64,000 nucleotides of DNA from contig NZ_CP118962.1 in NCBI RefSeq assembly GCF_029024925.1, positions 2,326,001 through 2,390,000 on the forward strand. The letters are read 5' to 3'. Positions within the stretch are counted from its first letter, which is position 1. Each line of letters begins with the position of its first letter. This document shows positions 1 through 10,020 of the stretch, in pieces. The notes below the pieces were generated by a model. The model was given only the letters and a program-made list of their open reading frames with translations. It made no database searches and had not been told where the DNA came from. The DNA comes from Enterococcus faecalis. GTDB taxonomy: Bacteria > Bacillota > Bacilli > Lactobacillales > Enterococcaceae. A program made the position numbers and the translations under genes.

Positions 1-280
1 GTGTATGGCCATATATTGGCAAAATAGGCGTCGGTTCCAGCGTTGGATAAAGCTGACGATAATATTGTAAAACACCTAAATCTGCGATATGGTCATGATG
101 GTAATGCGACAGAATGACAGCATCTAATTTCAATGGATCTAGATAGTTTTCTAAACGCACTAATGTCGTACTGCCTGCATCAATAAGCAAATGAAAGCCT
201 TCAGATTCTAACAAATAGGAACTCGTTCCTTCTCCTTTGTATGGATAAGCACCTAAACAGCCTAAGACAGTCAATTTCAT
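1..280 (-). CDS. Metallo-beta-lactamase-fold hydrolase, 3' end missing (YhfI/RNase Z-like)
   Basis: The first 93 codons read MKLTVLGCLGAYPY... and contain the metal-binding motif SHYHHDHIADL at about residues 59-69. This is the HxHxDH signature of the metallo-beta-lactamase fold. The start at 280 has an AGGAGG-type ribosome site just upstream. The gene runs off the left window edge, so the C-terminal histidines and substrate class cannot be judged. The N-terminus resembles YhfI-like and ribonuclease Z-like hydrolases rather than beta-lactamases. Substrate unknown. Confidence 0.85.
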   Translation of the reverse strand, partial: MKLTVLGCLGAYPYKGEGTSSYLLESEGFHLLIDAGSTTLVRLENYLDPLKLDAVILSHYHHDHIADLGVLQYYRQLYPTLEPTPILPIYGHT

Positions 281-370
281 GTGTGGACAACCTCCTTCAA
301 TACGATACTTCCATGTTACCATAAAATAACGGAAAAACGAGGTTAAAACGCTTAAATTTTCACAAAAAGA

Positions 371-416
371 CCAAAGAAAAAACCTGAACCCTTTGTCGAG
401 ATAACGAAGGATTCAA
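371..416 (-). terminator. Terminator downstream of the DUF975 gene
   Basis: An imperfect hairpin (arms 385-393 and 407-415, one G-T wobble) is followed on the minus strand by a T-rich run of about 6 Ts plus CTTT. It lies 10 bases after the stop of the DUF975 gene. Confidence 0.6.
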
Positions 417-425
417 GCTTCTTTT

Positions 426-1217
426 TTATTCTTCGGCTAAACCTTTTTCTTCTAAGGCAGTTTGATAAAAACTAGCTAACGCTACATAGTTATAAGGAAT
501 CACCCATAATAGACCGATACCAATAGCTAAAAAGCCCACAATATACCAACCAATAAAAGAAAATTGTAAACATAAATATTGCCAAAAACGATTTTTCATT
601 AAATATAACGCCTGTTTCAACGCCATCATAATTGGCAGTTCTGGATTATCAAAACGTAGCCACACAGCAAATTGAAAAACGCCACTCACAAATAAACCAA
701 TTAAAAAGATCAAGATAGTGGCAACACCAAACGCTAGGAAAAAGGAAAAATCATTTAAGAAAAAGGTCTGAATTTCCTCTGGTGTAACTGTATTAAACAT
801 CAATTTGAAATACAAGGTTGTCCCTGCCCCAAATAAAATTGGTAACAAAAATAACAAACCAATTACACGTTCAAGTACTTTTTGAAGTAGGTTGACCACA
901 AATAGCGGACCATAATATTTTCCTTGAAAAACACTCATTAAAATATTGACCCGCACCTTTTCACCACGTAACACCTTCAAGGCTGCGTAATATAGCGCAT
1001 AACTTAACGCGAATAAAACAAAAATTTGCAGTAATACTGCGGCAAAACTACTTTGAAAAACTTGATTTTCACCAGAAAATAAATTTTGCACAATCGATGT
1101 TAAAAAGCTCTGTAAAACCACTCCTAAGAAAGTTAACCAAGCCATGATCCCCCATTGCCCATCAAGGGCTCTGCGAGCATTGGCACGATGTTGCGAATTT
1201 GTTACTAAACTTTTCAT
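426..1217 (-). CDS. DUF975 family integral membrane protein
   Basis: A 263-residue protein with about six hydrophobic segments spread over its length and a short basic N-terminus (MKSLVTNSQHRANARRAL), as in the DUF975 family of Firmicutes membrane proteins. Members have no established function. The start at 1217 follows AGAAAGGATG. It is the last gene on the minus strand before a terminator and lies 20 bases downstream of the aminopeptidase gene, so the two are probably co-transcribed. Nothing in the sequence suggests enzymatic residues. Confidence 0.8.
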   Translation of the reverse strand: MKSLVTNSQHRANARRALDGQWGIMAWLTFLGVVLQSFLTSIVQNLFSGENQVFQSSFAAVLLQIFVLFALSYALYYAALKVLRGEKVRVNILMSVFQGKYYGPLFVVNLLQKVLERVIGLLFLLPILFGAGTTLYFKLMFNTVTPEEIQTFFLNDFSFFLAFGVATILIFLIGLFVSGVFQFAVWLRFDNPELPIMMALKQALYLMKNRFWQYLCLQFSFIGWYIVGFLAIGIGLLWVIPYNYVALASFYQTALEEKGLAEE

Positions 1218-1237
1218 TCATTCCATCCTTTCTGAAA

Positions 1238-2320
1238 CTAATAACTAGTCAATTTAGCGACTGTTTCTTTATCTAGACGTTTCACCACTTCTGTGACTAA
1301 TTTGACTGTGTTGAAATAATCATCTTCATGAATAACTGAGGTATGTGAATGCAGATATCTAACAGGCACCGTGATGGCTAATGATGGAATCCCGTTGCGC
1401 GTTAAATGCATGCGGCCAGCATCCGTACCTCCCCCTGTAATCACTGTATATTGGAAGGGAATGTTATTTTCTTCCGCCACTTGAATAACAAAATCACGTA
1501 ATTTTTTATGCGGAATCATTGATGCATCATAAATCAAAATTTGTGGCCCTTCACCTAAAACAGAGTCGGCTTCTTTAGGTGTCATTCCTGGTGTGTCACC
1601 AGCTGTTCCTGTGTCTAAAGCAAACGCTATGTCTGGATTCACAAGATGCGTACTTGTTTGCGCACCGCGTAGCCCCACTTCTTCTTGCACATCACTGCCT
1701 GCAAATAAAATATTGGGGTGCCCTTCTGTCGCTAAATTTTCTAAAACTTTTAATGAAACGGCCGTACCAATTCGGTTATCCCACGCTTTTGCCAATAAAA
1801 ATTTTGTATCATTCATGCGACGATAGTCAATATATGGTGTCACCATATCCCCTGGATGAATCCCCCATTCTGCAACTTGTTGATCGCTACTTGCACCAAT
1901 ATCAATAAACATATCTGCAATCTCATAGGGTTTGTTACGAACTTCCGCTGTTAACACATGCGGTGGTTTAGACCCAATGACACCATGGTAAACCTTACCA
2001 GTCGTAGTTTTAATCTGAACTTGTTGGGCCAACATCACTTGCCCCCACCAACCACCAACGGTTTGAAATTTTAAAAAGCCTTTTTCTGTGATTTGGGTAA
2101 CCATGAAACCGACTTCATCCATATGCCCAGAAATGTAGACTTTTGGTCCTTCTTTATCACCAACATTTTTTGCAATAATACTGCCAAGGCCATCATATAA
2201 AAATTTATCCGCATACGGTGCTGCATACTTTTTAAATAACGAACGTACTTCGTCTTCATTCCCAGCAATCCCTTTAGCACTTGTTAAATCAATTAACATT
2301 TTTTCTTCTTTTGCATCCAT
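1238..2320 (-). CDS. M42 family metallo-aminopeptidase (glutamyl aminopeptidase/endoglucanase-like)
   Basis: Cytosolic di-metal aminopeptidase of family M42, 360 residues. The expected metal and catalytic residues are all visible: ISGHMDEVG (His, catalytic Asp), AKAWDNRIG (bridging Asp), [11 protein letters not shown] (Glu pair), ALDTG (Asp) and [10 protein letters not shown] (last His). Family members trim N-terminal residues from peptides as large dodecameric shells. A TTG six codons upstream lies inside the Shine-Dalgarno region (GGGGAG at 2331-2336), so the ATG at 2320 is the start. A 20-base gap links it to the DUF975 gene. Exact peptide preference cannot be read from sequence. Confidence 0.93.
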   Translation of the reverse strand: MDAKEEKMLIDLTSAKGIAGNEDEVRSLFKKYAAPYADKFLYDGLGSIIAKNVGDKEGPKVYISGHMDEVGFMVTQITEKGFLKFQTVGGWWGQVMLAQQVQIKTTTGKVYHGVIGSKPPHVLTAEVRNKPYEIADMFIDIGASSDQQVAEWGIHPGDMVTPYIDYRRMNDTKFLLAKAWDNRIGTAVSLKVLENLATEGHPNILFAGSDVQEEVGLRGAQTSTHLVNPDIAFALDTGTAGDTPGMTPKEADSVLGEGPQILIYDASMIPHKKLRDFVIQVAEENNIPFQYTVITGGGTDAGRMHLTRNGIPSLAITVPVRYLHSHTSVIHEDDYFNTVKLVTEVVKRLDKETVAKLTSY

Positions 2321-2422
2321 AAAAATAACTCCCCTCAAAAACCAATTTTATCCATTATACCACGAACTAAAAAAATACTTACAAAAAAATAAATCGAGCA
2401 ACGTTCTCCACTAAAAATAAAC

Positions 2423-2467
2423 GAAAAAACAGCCTGCACGCTCGTTATTCAACGGCAGGTACAGGCT
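2423..2467 (-). terminator. Terminator of the dlt operon
   Basis: A stem based on AGCCTG (2431-2436) and CAGGCT (2462-2467) is followed on the minus strand by a six-T run at 2425-2430. It sits 67 bases beyond the dltD stop. Confidence 0.65.
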
Positions 2468-2533
2468 ATTTTCATTGTTACGAAGCGTTTCTAGTCCGCT
2501 TCAGATAATTGGTACTTGATCCATCTTGCCTTC

Positions 2534-3808
2534 TTAAAATTGAGGTAAGACCAATGGATTTTGTTGTTGCCAATCTGTCTGATAAAAACGATCATCAATT
2601 TGATACGCTAACTTTTTAGACGCAGGTTGTTTCATAAATTCATCTACTTGACGATCAACAGCGAGCCAACCACGCCAACCTAAATGAATCGTGTCCGCCA
2701 TAAAGTAGCGTTCATTACTACATGTTGAGAAGTCAGCAATGTTAGTAAACCCTTGCTCTTGAAGTTGATATTTCAGCTTGCGTGCTACTTGTTGCAACAT
2801 ATCTTGTGACAAGCCCGTATAGTCCGACCAACGTTTGTTAACAGGTGGGATTACAAATAAAACATCGACATTTTTTTCTGCTAACTGTTCTAACGCAGCT
2901 TGAAAATCACCATATTCAGGAGAAAAACGATAATCCCATTTCTTTTGTGAATGAGCTAATTTCGGTAAAACTGGTTTAATCCGTTGGCGATAAAAACCGT
3001 TACTAATTTCAAATTTATTATTATTAATGGCTTTTGCCGCAATTTTTCCAGCTAGCTGATCTAATTCATTAAAATTATAAGTGGCAGGTAATTGTTTCAT
3101 ATCTTTTTCAACAATTGGTTCTCTGCTAACCATGCCAATTTGGCTAAACAATTCATCTTCACGATTCAAGAAACGGAGATTCATTATAAAATAATCTCGT
3201 TGAGAGCGTTGGGGAAGTTGCCCTGCCTGCAGATTTGCCAAGGTTTCCATTAAGACTTTGTCTTTTTGAACAACTGGAAATTTAGTCAAACGTTGTGCTA
3301 GATATTGGTCACCGCTGGTTAATTCGGTTAAATTAGCTAACCATTGATAGGTTTGTAATTGTGAATAGTGTGCACCAAAACTATCATTAGGTACACCCTT
3401 TTTGACAAACCATTGCGGAGATAAAATAAAGACCGCTTTCTTATTGGCAATCGCATCGCCCATCGAATGAATGACCATTGCTTGGGTTAATGACTGTGTG
3501 CCCGCTTCTCCTAGTAAAAACGGTCGGTAGTTCCGTTGATACTTTTCAGAGAGCACACTAGGGTGGAAAGCACTAAATCGACTTAATTCAGAAGAGCCAA
3601 AAAAAGGAACATATTTACCAGAAGCCACTGCTTTGTTTTTAATCACATTGCCTTTTAAAACGTTCGGTGCCATTGACGTTGATGCTTCCTTCAACGTTTT
3701 TTCGGAAGTTAAATTGATTCTGAACGGTGCAAAAAAGAACACTGCAACCAAGACCGCTGAACAAAGCACTGGACCTAAGATTCTGATTAGTCGTTTTTTT
3801 CTAGACAT
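2534..3808 (-). CDS. dltD: DltD, D-alanyl-lipoteichoic acid biosynthesis protein
   Basis: The last enzyme of teichoic acid D-alanylation, 424 residues. It has one N-terminal membrane segment (about residues 10-28) and an extracellular SGNH-like esterase-type domain. A candidate nucleophile lies in FFGSSELS, and the Asp/His pair in ADTIHLGWRGW. DltD is thought to pass D-Ala from the DltB/DltX intermediate to lipoteichoic acid. The start is the ATG at 3808, which overlaps the dltC stop by one base (TAATG); this implies translational coupling. An upstream extension inside dltC is possible on paper but would move the membrane anchor away from the N-terminus. Confidence 0.97.
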   Translation of the reverse strand: MSRKKRLIRILGPVLCSAVLVAVFFFAPFRINLTSEKTLKEASTSMAPNVLKGNVIKNKAVASGKYVPFFGSSELSRFSAFHPSVLSEKYQRNYRPFLLGEAGTQSLTQAMVIHSMGDAIANKKAVFILSPQWFVKKGVPNDSFGAHYSQLQTYQWLANLTELTSGDQYLAQRLTKFPVVQKDKVLMETLANLQAGQLPQRSQRDYFIMNLRFLNREDELFSQIGMVSREPIVEKDMKQLPATYNFNELDQLAGKIAAKAINNNKFEISNGFYRQRIKPVLPKLAHSQKKWDYRFSPEYGDFQAALEQLAEKNVDVLFVIPPVNKRWSDYTGLSQDMLQQVARKLKYQLQEQGFTNIADFSTCSNERYFMADTIHLGWRGWLAVDRQVDEFMKQPASKKLAYQIDDRFYQTDWQQQNPLVLPQF

Positions 3809-4044
3809 TATTGTAAAGCTTCCACTTGTTGAATGATTTGTTTTGGTGTTCCCCATACTTCACGGTCAAAGTCTGATACAGGAACTTGGATTCCTAATTG
3901 TCCTTCAATTTCTACTAATAATTGAACCGTTGCTAAAGAGTCCAATAATCCTTCTTCAAATAATTGAATGTCTTGATTGTTCACAACTTCGTCTGTTCCT
4001 GTAATATCTTCTAAAATGTTTAATACTGTTTCTTGAATGTTCAT
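3808..4044 (-). CDS. dltC: DltC, D-alanyl carrier protein
   Basis: A 78-residue acyl-carrier-type protein that receives D-alanine from DltA on a 4'-phosphopantetheine arm. The attachment serine is Ser36 in [11 protein letters not shown], the expected D-S-L motif. Length and acidic composition match the family. It lies 32 bases after dltB and overlaps dltD by one base, so it belongs to the dltXABCD transcript. Confidence 0.98.
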   Translation of the reverse strand: MNIQETVLNILEDITGTDEVVNNQDIQLFEEGLLDSLATVQLLVEIEGQLGIQVPVSDFDREVWGTPKQIIQQVEALQ

Positions 4045-4076
4045 TGTAAATTGCCCCTTTATATTTTTATTTTTGT

Positions 4077-5282
4077 TTATTTAAACCATAGTTTGTCTAA
4101 AAATCCTGAGAAAATCAGGAAGCTGACACAAACCGCTTGGAAAGTTAAAAAGACTGCAAATGCATGTGTAAATTTGTTTGATGGTATCTTGTCTTTATGT
4201 TTTTTCTTAAAACGTAGCCAAGCATCTGTTACACAAATTAGTGTTGCATGGTAGAGCCCATAAGCGATGTAGAACCACGTTAATCCATGCCAAATGCCCA
4301 TGATTAAGAACAACGCAAAGTAACCAATATTAGAAGTCACAATCCGACTTTTAAAGACTTTCTTTTTCATTAAGAAAAACATTAAGCGCATGTAAATGTA
4401 ATCACGGAACCAAAAAGATAAGGTCATGTGCCAACGATTCCAGAATTCTTTAATATTCCAACTTAGGAACGGTTTGTTAAAGTTCATTGGTGTATCATAG
4501 CCCATTAAATAACTTGTGCCAACGGCCAGTAAACTATAGCCTGCGAAATCAAAGAATAGATACAAACTGTAATTATACATATAGCCGACTGTCCACCAGG
4601 ATAAACCACCTTGTGCCAAGGCCATTTTTTCCACATGTGGTAAAAAGACACCACCAAGATAATGACTGATAATAAACTTATATAAAAATCCTAGAAATAA
4701 ATAAAAAATTCCTTTTTCTAAAAAGTCTAAATATTTCTCCGCACTCGGCGGGTTTTTCAAATCTTTTTCAAAGCGCCGATAACGATCGATGGGTCCTGAA
4801 GAAATAGTCGGGAAAAACAAGAGAAACTGAATGTAACGAAACGGATGATATTCTTTCATTACGCCATCCCGTAAATCCATGACCACTTGGACCGCTTTAA
4901 AGGTTAAATAAGAAATCCCTAAAAAGCCAAGTAAGGTTGTTTTGCCTGTCATGAATGGAGAAACTTTCACCCAAACAAGCGGTAATATAGCTAAAAAGAC
5001 AGCCAGATAAAAGACCCAACCTGCATTTTTATTTTTTCGATAAGCCGCATAGCCCCACGTTAGTAACGTCTGATAAATAACATATACAATCAGAGCGACT
5101 CCTTGTTGCCAAAATTCGCCACCAAAACTGATATATAGAAAGACCAGTGTCACGAGTGTTTGGTACCAAGGCCAACGTGTCCCTTTAATGGCTAAAGTTA
5201 AAATCATTGGCAACAGAGCCGCAATTAGCAGAACAAAGTAATGCGGTGCATTATAGGGAATCATATGAGGAAAATTCATCAT
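4077..5282 (-). CDS. dltB: DltB, MBOAT-family D-alanyl transfer protein
   Basis: A 401-residue polytopic membrane O-acyltransferase. The MBOAT signature histidine is in MGIWHGLTW, with a second histidine in AYGLYHA. The [18 protein letters not shown] stretch is also typical of DltB. It carries D-alanyl groups from DltC across the membrane. The start ATG at 5282 overlaps the dltA stop by four bases (ATGA). The initiating ATGATG offers two adjacent starts; the choice changes one residue only. Confidence 0.97.
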   Translation of the reverse strand: MMNFPHMIPYNAPHYFVLLIAALLPMILTLAIKGTRWPWYQTLVTLVFLYISFGGEFWQQGVALIVYVIYQTLLTWGYAAYRKNKNAGWVFYLAVFLAILPLVWVKVSPFMTGKTTLLGFLGISYLTFKAVQVVMDLRDGVMKEYHPFRYIQFLLFFPTISSGPIDRYRRFEKDLKNPPSAEKYLDFLEKGIFYLFLGFLYKFIISHYLGGVFLPHVEKMALAQGGLSWWTVGYMYNYSLYLFFDFAGYSLLAVGTSYLMGYDTPMNFNKPFLSWNIKEFWNRWHMTLSFWFRDYIYMRLMFFLMKKKVFKSRIVTSNIGYFALFLIMGIWHGLTWFYIAYGLYHATLICVTDAWLRFKKKHKDKIPSNKFTHAFAVFLTFQAVCVSFLIFSGFLDKLWFK

Positions 5283-6799
5283 GTGGCATTCACCTCATTC
5301 ATCAACCCTTTCCGATCAATTTTGCCATTACTTGTCAAAGGTAATTGTTCAACATATACAAATTTTTGCGGAATCATATAGTCCATTGTCAACGTGGCTA
5401 ATTCTTGTTTAATTGCCTTAGTTAATTGAAAATCACTTGAAAATTCATGTGCTTGCGGAACGACATAGGCAATTAATTGTTGGACTTTATTTCCTTGATA
5501 TTTCGGCACAACGACTGCTTGTTTCACGTAGGAAACATTCGTTAAGTGATGATCCACTTCTTCTAACTCAATGCGGTAGCCATGCAATTTAATTTGAAAA
5601 TCTAAGCGTCCCTCATACTGCAATAGGTTATCGACTAACTTTCCAGCATCGCCTGTGCGATAAGCTGGTACGCCATCTAATTGGAAAAAAGCTTCAGCTG
5701 TTTTCGCAGGATTATTTAGATATCCTTTGGAAACACTTGGTCCAGCAATGACGATTTCACCAATTTCACCTGCAGGTAATTTTGACATGCCTTCCATAAT
5801 ATAAATTTGCGTATCCTCTTTCACATACCCGATTGGTAAACGTTGAACACTTTTTAAAACTTCTTGAGTGATTTCAATGGCACTAATCGCTACAGTCGCT
5901 TCTGTCGGCCCATACGTATTATAAATATGCGCAGTTGGGAAACGAGCGGCTAATTTCTCAGCCGTTGGTTTTGGTAATTCTTCTCCACAGAATAAAAACG
6001 TGCGCAGTGCTGGTAGATGTTCACCATCGAAGCTTGGTTCCATTAGACACAATTCAATAAAGGACGGTGTTGAAACCCAGACGTCGATTGTTAATTGTGG
6101 CAAACGCGTAAATAATTGTTTAAAATCGTTAATGATTTCATTGGGTAACGGAGTTAATGAGCCGCCTAACGCCAATGCGGGATAAATAGACATCACCGAT
6201 AAATCAAACGAATAAGGTGCCTGTGCTAAAAAGCGGGCCCCTTCTTCTAAACCAAAATCTTGCAACAACCAATTCGTAAAGCTAACTAAATTATCATGGC
6301 TGATTTGCACACCCTTTGGTACGCCAGTTGTCCCTGAAGTGAAAATGATATAGTAATTACTTGCTCCTGTGACAGGCGTCAACTCAGGCGCATATCGGGG
6401 TGCATGCATCATCATTTCTGTTAATTCTTCCGCCGTAATTACTGGCACTTCGGTGGCTAATTCAGGCCATTCATGCACAGCAATCACTGCGGTTGGTTTG
6501 GCTACGTTTAGAATTAGTTCAATGCGTTCTTTTGGTGTATGTGCATCAATGGGGATATAGCTAAAACCAGCTTTCGATGCGCCTAAAAAACTCACAATCA
6601 TTTCAAAATCTAATTCTCCATATACGACAATCGCTGACTTGTCCGTTTTCAGCTCAGCTAAATAAGCGGCTAGATTGTCTGACTTTTCTTTTAACTCTCC
6701 ATACGTAGAGACTTTTTCTTCGGTTAAATAAACAGGACGTTGGGGTTCTTTACGTGCCCATTCATCAATCGTTTGAATCATATTAATTACTTTTTCCAT
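5279..6799 (-). CDS. dltA: DltA, D-alanine--D-alanyl carrier protein ligase
   Basis: A 506-residue cytosolic adenylation enzyme that activates D-Ala with ATP and loads it on DltC. Visible motifs: TSGTTGVPKGV (phosphate loop, about residues 153-163), NTYGPTEAT, YRTGD, and a C-terminal lysine region TSNGKIDRKGL. The start at 6799 is fixed by AAGGAGG nine bases upstream, 14 bases after the end of dltX. Its length is normal for the family. D-Ala esters lower the negative charge of the wall and protect from cationic peptides. Confidence 0.98.
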   Translation of the reverse strand: MEKVINMIQTIDEWARKEPQRPVYLTEEKVSTYGELKEKSDNLAAYLAELKTDKSAIVVYGELDFEMIVSFLGASKAGFSYIPIDAHTPKERIELILNVAKPTAVIAVHEWPELATEVPVITAEELTEMMMHAPRYAPELTPVTGASNYYIIFTSGTTGVPKGVQISHDNLVSFTNWLLQDFGLEEGARFLAQAPYSFDLSVMSIYPALALGGSLTPLPNEIINDFKQLFTRLPQLTIDVWVSTPSFIELCLMEPSFDGEHLPALRTFLFCGEELPKPTAEKLAARFPTAHIYNTYGPTEATVAISAIEITQEVLKSVQRLPIGYVKEDTQIYIMEGMSKLPAGEIGEIVIAGPSVSKGYLNNPAKTAEAFFQLDGVPAYRTGDAGKLVDNLLQYEGRLDFQIKLHGYRIELEEVDHHLTNVSYVKQAVVVPKYQGNKVQQLIAYVVPQAHEFSSDFQLTKAIKQELATLTMDYMIPQKFVYVEQLPLTSNGKIDRKGLMNEVNAT

Positions 6800-6813
6800 G
6801 TATAGCCGCCTCC

Positions 6814-6963
6814 TTAAAACTCGTTATAAATGAAGGTTCCTCCATTGATATTCTTGTAATGATAAAGATAAATTAATGCAATGACAATGAAAGAATAAAA
6901 TAACGTTTTACCGATGAATTTAAGACTTTCGTTATTGAGAATTTTCTGAAAAGTTGTTTTCAT
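6814..6963 (-). CDS. dltX: DltX, small membrane protein of the dlt operon
   Basis: A 49-residue protein: a basic N-terminus (MKTTFQKILNNESLKF), one membrane helix at about residues 20-36, and an extracellular tail ending FIYNEF. The conserved C-terminal motif of DltX is proposed to carry the D-alanyl group on its tyrosine between DltB and DltD. The AGGAGGTG site at 6971-6978 suits the ATG at 6963; another in-frame ATG at 6969 is too close to it. It is the first gene of dltXABCD, with 14 bases to dltA. Genes this short are easily missed by length-based callers. Confidence 0.93.
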   Translation of the reverse strand: MKTTFQKILNNESLKFIGKTLFYSFIVIALIYLYHYKNINGGTFIYNEF

Positions 6964-7034
6964 TATCATTCACCTCCTAAGGTTAATCGCTATCCATTAT
7001 TTTATGCTATATTTCAGCAAAGTCCATTGAAATT

Positions 7035-7065
7035 TCTTACAATTTAATAAAAAAACTAACAATTT
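7035..7065 (-). promoter_or_regulatory. Direct repeat upstream of dltX, candidate response-regulator site
   Basis: On the minus strand AAATTGTTAG and AAATTGTAAG are repeated with a period of exactly 20 bases (7056-7065 and 7036-7045), two helical turns apart, about 70-100 bases upstream of dltX. Phased direct repeats like this are typical of OmpR-class response regulators. The 9-mer ATTGTAAGA of the second copy also occurs upstream of the sapA-like gene (10090-10098). The regulator is inferred, not shown. Confidence 0.4.
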
Positions 7066-7127
7066 CGTCACTTCTTAAATTTTCATGATTTTCATAAACG
7101 GAACTCTCATAATTTTTTCGCATAAAG

Positions 7128-7165
7128 AAACTGTAAAAACCGCTTCACAACGGCTTTTACAGTTT
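7128..7165 (-). terminator. Terminator after the Bce-type transporter operon
   Basis: A 15-base stem with one mismatch (7128-7142 against 7151-7165) and an eight-base loop. It has T-rich flanks on both strands, so it may act in both directions. It separates the transporter genes from the dlt promoter. Confidence 0.7.
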
Positions 7166-7166
7166 T

Positions 7167-9263
7167 TTAAAAATGGATGTGTCGAATCATCCGCGCATAA
7201 ATGGCAGACGTTAAAATATAAAAAATTAGATAAACAATTATTAAGATTCCACAAGAAAGATATACTAACAAATATCCTGGACTCTTAATAAATTGGCTTA
7301 GCAAATAAATGGCAAAGGTGGTATGCAAAATCCCAATGACCATCGGCGGAAAGAAAATCAAACTATTCTGTCGATAAATTTGCTTAGTTATCGCTTTACT
7401 AGAAACACCCATCCGTTTTAAAGTCACGTAATCTTGACGCTCACTTACAGCTGAAAAGAGTTGTCGTAACATCAAAATACTGCCCGTAATAAACAACGCT
7501 AAAATTGCCACAAACATGGAGACATATAAAGTCAAGCCGTTAATTTTTCGTTCATAGCGTAAAGAGGCGTAGCGATCATTCATATTTAGCCGCCAAGTTT
7601 CTGTGACATCATCTTGCGTATTCTTTACCTCTTCGTTAGGCATTTGTTTGGCAAAACCACTCAACTGCTGGTTATTTTTTTCATACTTATACAAAATTGG
7701 CGCTTGCCATTCTGTGGCAATCTGTTTATTTACGGCTTCATAAAGTTTTTCACGGCTTTTCGTGTCAACATTTACGGCGTTAATCTGATACTGAATGGAA
7801 TTTTTTGTCACTTTCTGATAAAGGGCATCGGAAACGACAATCGTTGGTAAGGAATATTGCAATAAAAAATTACCTAGATAGTTAGGCAGCACTTGTTGCA
7901 GTTGTGCCTTCTCTCCTTCAACAAATTGCAGTTTCGATTCATAACGAGACATACCACTTAAAATATTGATAAAGCTATCCATATAGATAACACTTTGGTC
8001 ATTTTTTAAATGTAAATCGTTTAAATAAGGATTAATTTTTTGATAGTTGCGGTAGTTGGAGAAAGATAAAACATTAACTGCTTCAATCGTTTCTTGTTCC
8101 TCTTGCGCTTGACCAATTCGCAAACTGCGTTCAATTCCAGTAATTTTATAAGAAAGTGTCACTTCATTTTTTATTTTGGTGTCCTTCGCTTCATCAAGAA
8201 CTTTCTTCAATTTAGGATAGCTTTCCTGTGAAACTAAAAAGTCCACGGGGCCATCACTGTTGACCGTGTGCATACTAATCGTATACACAAAAACCATCAC
8301 GCCGATCCCACTCAAGGCCGTCGCAATTAACAAGGTCAAACCAGTGAGTGTTTTGCTACTTTTAAATAAGTAGCGTTTGGCATTGCCTAAAGTAATCATG
8401 CGTAAATCTTGGTAATACCATTTTTTTCTATGATTAAATAAGCGAATGATAAAATACATGGTATAACGGAAAAATAAATAAGTTCCCACCACACAGAGAC
8501 CCAAAATGATAAAAGGCGTCAATGTAATAATCATCGGAATCGAGATATCCAATGAATCATTTAATTGTTTATACACAATACCTGTCGCTAAATTCCGAAA
8601 ATCAAACGCAATAAAATAACCAGCCAGTAAACAAATAGGTCCTAAAATACCTAGAAACTGCCGCCGTTTCGTTAAACGACTATAATTAATTTGACCAATT
8701 TTTTCTTGGTGCATAAGCTGCGACAATGGATAACGATAAATCATCCAAATACTTCTTAAGCAGACAATCAAAATCATAAATGCAAAAGCTACACCGGTTT
8801 CAATAACGGAACGCCAAGAAATATAGAAGAAACTGGGGACTTCTAAAAACATAACTTTGGCTAAAATCATTGAAAACAACTTGGTGAAAATCACTCCTAA
8901 AATAATTCCATTAATTAGTGAAACAAAGCCTAAAACTAAATTTTCTACTAAAAAAATTAGTGAAACTTGGCTCTTTCTCAAGCCAATTAATCGATACAAG
9001 CCAATTTCTTGGCTACGTTTTCCTATAAAAAAACGATTTGCTGCCAACATAAAGCCCAAAATAATAATGGTGACTAAGGTACTACCGAGTCCTAAAGATC
9101 GCTTAATTTCGATATCACGGCCTGCACCTGCGACAAGAGGCTGGTTGTAAGCAATCGCACGGAAACAATAATAAACGACCGCTGCAAAAGTCATACTAAT
9201 GTAATAAACCAGATAATTAGGTACATGAGCTTTTAAATTTTTTAATGATAGTTTAAAAATCAT
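7167..9263 (-). CDS. sapB: Bce-type ABC transporter permease (SapB-like)
   Basis: A 698-residue FtsX-family permease. Roughly seven membrane helices are followed by a large extracellular domain of some 220 residues (about 345-570) and three C-terminal helices. This is the hallmark of BceB proteins, which sense or remove cell-wall-targeting peptides such as bacitracin. The start is the ATG at 9263, preceded by GGAGG inside the ATPase gene; it overlaps that gene by 11 bases. As I recall, the E. faecalis pair EF2752-EF2751 (SapAB) acts as a bacitracin sensor with the SapRS two-component system. I match on architecture and context, so the symbol is moderately certain. Confidence 0.85.
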   Translation of the reverse strand: MIFKLSLKNLKAHVPNYLVYYISMTFAAVVYYCFRAIAYNQPLVAGAGRDIEIKRSLGLGSTLVTIIILGFMLAANRFFIGKRSQEIGLYRLIGLRKSQVSLIFLVENLVLGFVSLINGIILGVIFTKLFSMILAKVMFLEVPSFFYISWRSVIETGVAFAFMILIVCLRSIWMIYRYPLSQLMHQEKIGQINYSRLTKRRQFLGILGPICLLAGYFIAFDFRNLATGIVYKQLNDSLDISIPMIITLTPFIILGLCVVGTYLFFRYTMYFIIRLFNHRKKWYYQDLRMITLGNAKRYLFKSSKTLTGLTLLIATALSGIGVMVFVYTISMHTVNSDGPVDFLVSQESYPKLKKVLDEAKDTKIKNEVTLSYKITGIERSLRIGQAQEEQETIEAVNVLSFSNYRNYQKINPYLNDLHLKNDQSVIYMDSFINILSGMSRYESKLQFVEGEKAQLQQVLPNYLGNFLLQYSLPTIVVSDALYQKVTKNSIQYQINAVNVDTKSREKLYEAVNKQIATEWQAPILYKYEKNNQQLSGFAKQMPNEEVKNTQDDVTETWRLNMNDRYASLRYERKINGLTLYVSMFVAILALFITGSILMLRQLFSAVSERQDYVTLKRMGVSSKAITKQIYRQNSLIFFPPMVIGILHTTFAIYLLSQFIKSPGYLLVYLSCGILIIVYLIFYILTSAIYARMIRHIHF

Positions 9264-10020
9264 TTGCGCGCCCGCCTCCACCAATCGTTGCTTGCATATC
9301 TATCACACGATTAAAAAATTCCTTACGTGATCCTTGACGAACAACTTCTGAGAAAATCGCACCGTCTTTAATGAATAAGATGCGATTGCAAAAACTGGCC
9401 GTGTACGGGTCATGTGTCACCATCAAAATTGTGGCATCATCATGTAGATTAATTTCAGCTAAATATTTCAACAATTCTGTTGCTGATTTTGAATCCAGCG
9501 AGCCAGTTGGTTCATCTGCAAAAATAATTTTAGGGTTCGTAATCAAAGCACGAGCAGCTGCTACCCGTTGTTTTTGTCCCACAGATATCTCTGGTGGATA
9601 AGCAGATAAAAGCTCCTGAATCCCCAAAATCGAAGTCACATGTAACAAACGTTTATCCATTTCTTCTAATGAAACTTTTTCTACAGCTAAAGGCAACAGA
9701 ATATTGTCCTTCACATTTAACGTATCAATTAGGTTAAACGATTGAAAAATAAACCCCATTTCGTTTCTTCGAAAATCACTTAATTGATTATCTCGCATTT
9801 TTAAAATATCTTGTCCGGCGATGCGCACGATTCCTGCGGTTGGCAAAATAATCGAGGATAAGACATTCAACAGTGTCGATTTCCCAGCACCGCTGGGACC
9901 CATAATCCCCACAAATTCGCCTTCATCAACGGTAAACGAAATATTATCTAATACTTCTGTTTTATTATTTAAACGACCATATGTCTTGCTGACATGGTTT
10001 ACTTCTACAATTTTTTTCAT
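9253..10020 (-). CDS. sapA: Bce-type ABC transporter ATPase (SapA-like)
   Basis: A 255-residue ABC ATPase of the LolD/BceA group. It has Walker A GPSGAGKST (about residues 41-49), Q-loop FQSFNL, signature SVGQKQR in place of the usual LSGGQ, Walker B IIFADEPT and H-loop VTHD. It pairs with the overlapping permease. The C-terminal tail after the H-loop (VVRQGSRKEFFNRVIDMQ) is typical of BceA-like subunits. The gene is divergent from nrdD across a 405-base AT-rich spacer. Confidence 0.87.
   Translation of the reverse strand: MKKIVEVNHVSKTYGRLNNKTEVLDNISFTVDEGEFVGIMGPSGAGKSTLLNVLSSIILPTAGIVRIAGQDILKMRDNQLSDFRRNEMGFIFQSFNLIDTLNVKDNILLPLAVEKVSLEEMDKRLLHVTSILGIQELLSAYPPEISVGQKQRVAAARALITNPKIIFADEPTGSLDSKSATELLKYLAEINLHDDATILMVTHDPYTASFCNRILFIKDGAIFSEVVRQGSRKEFFNRVIDMQATIGGGGRANDF

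Noticed and set aside
1579-1908. Plus-strand open frames antisense to the M42 peptidase and other genes
   Set aside because: They lack ribosome sites and family features, and run opposite strong conserved genes.
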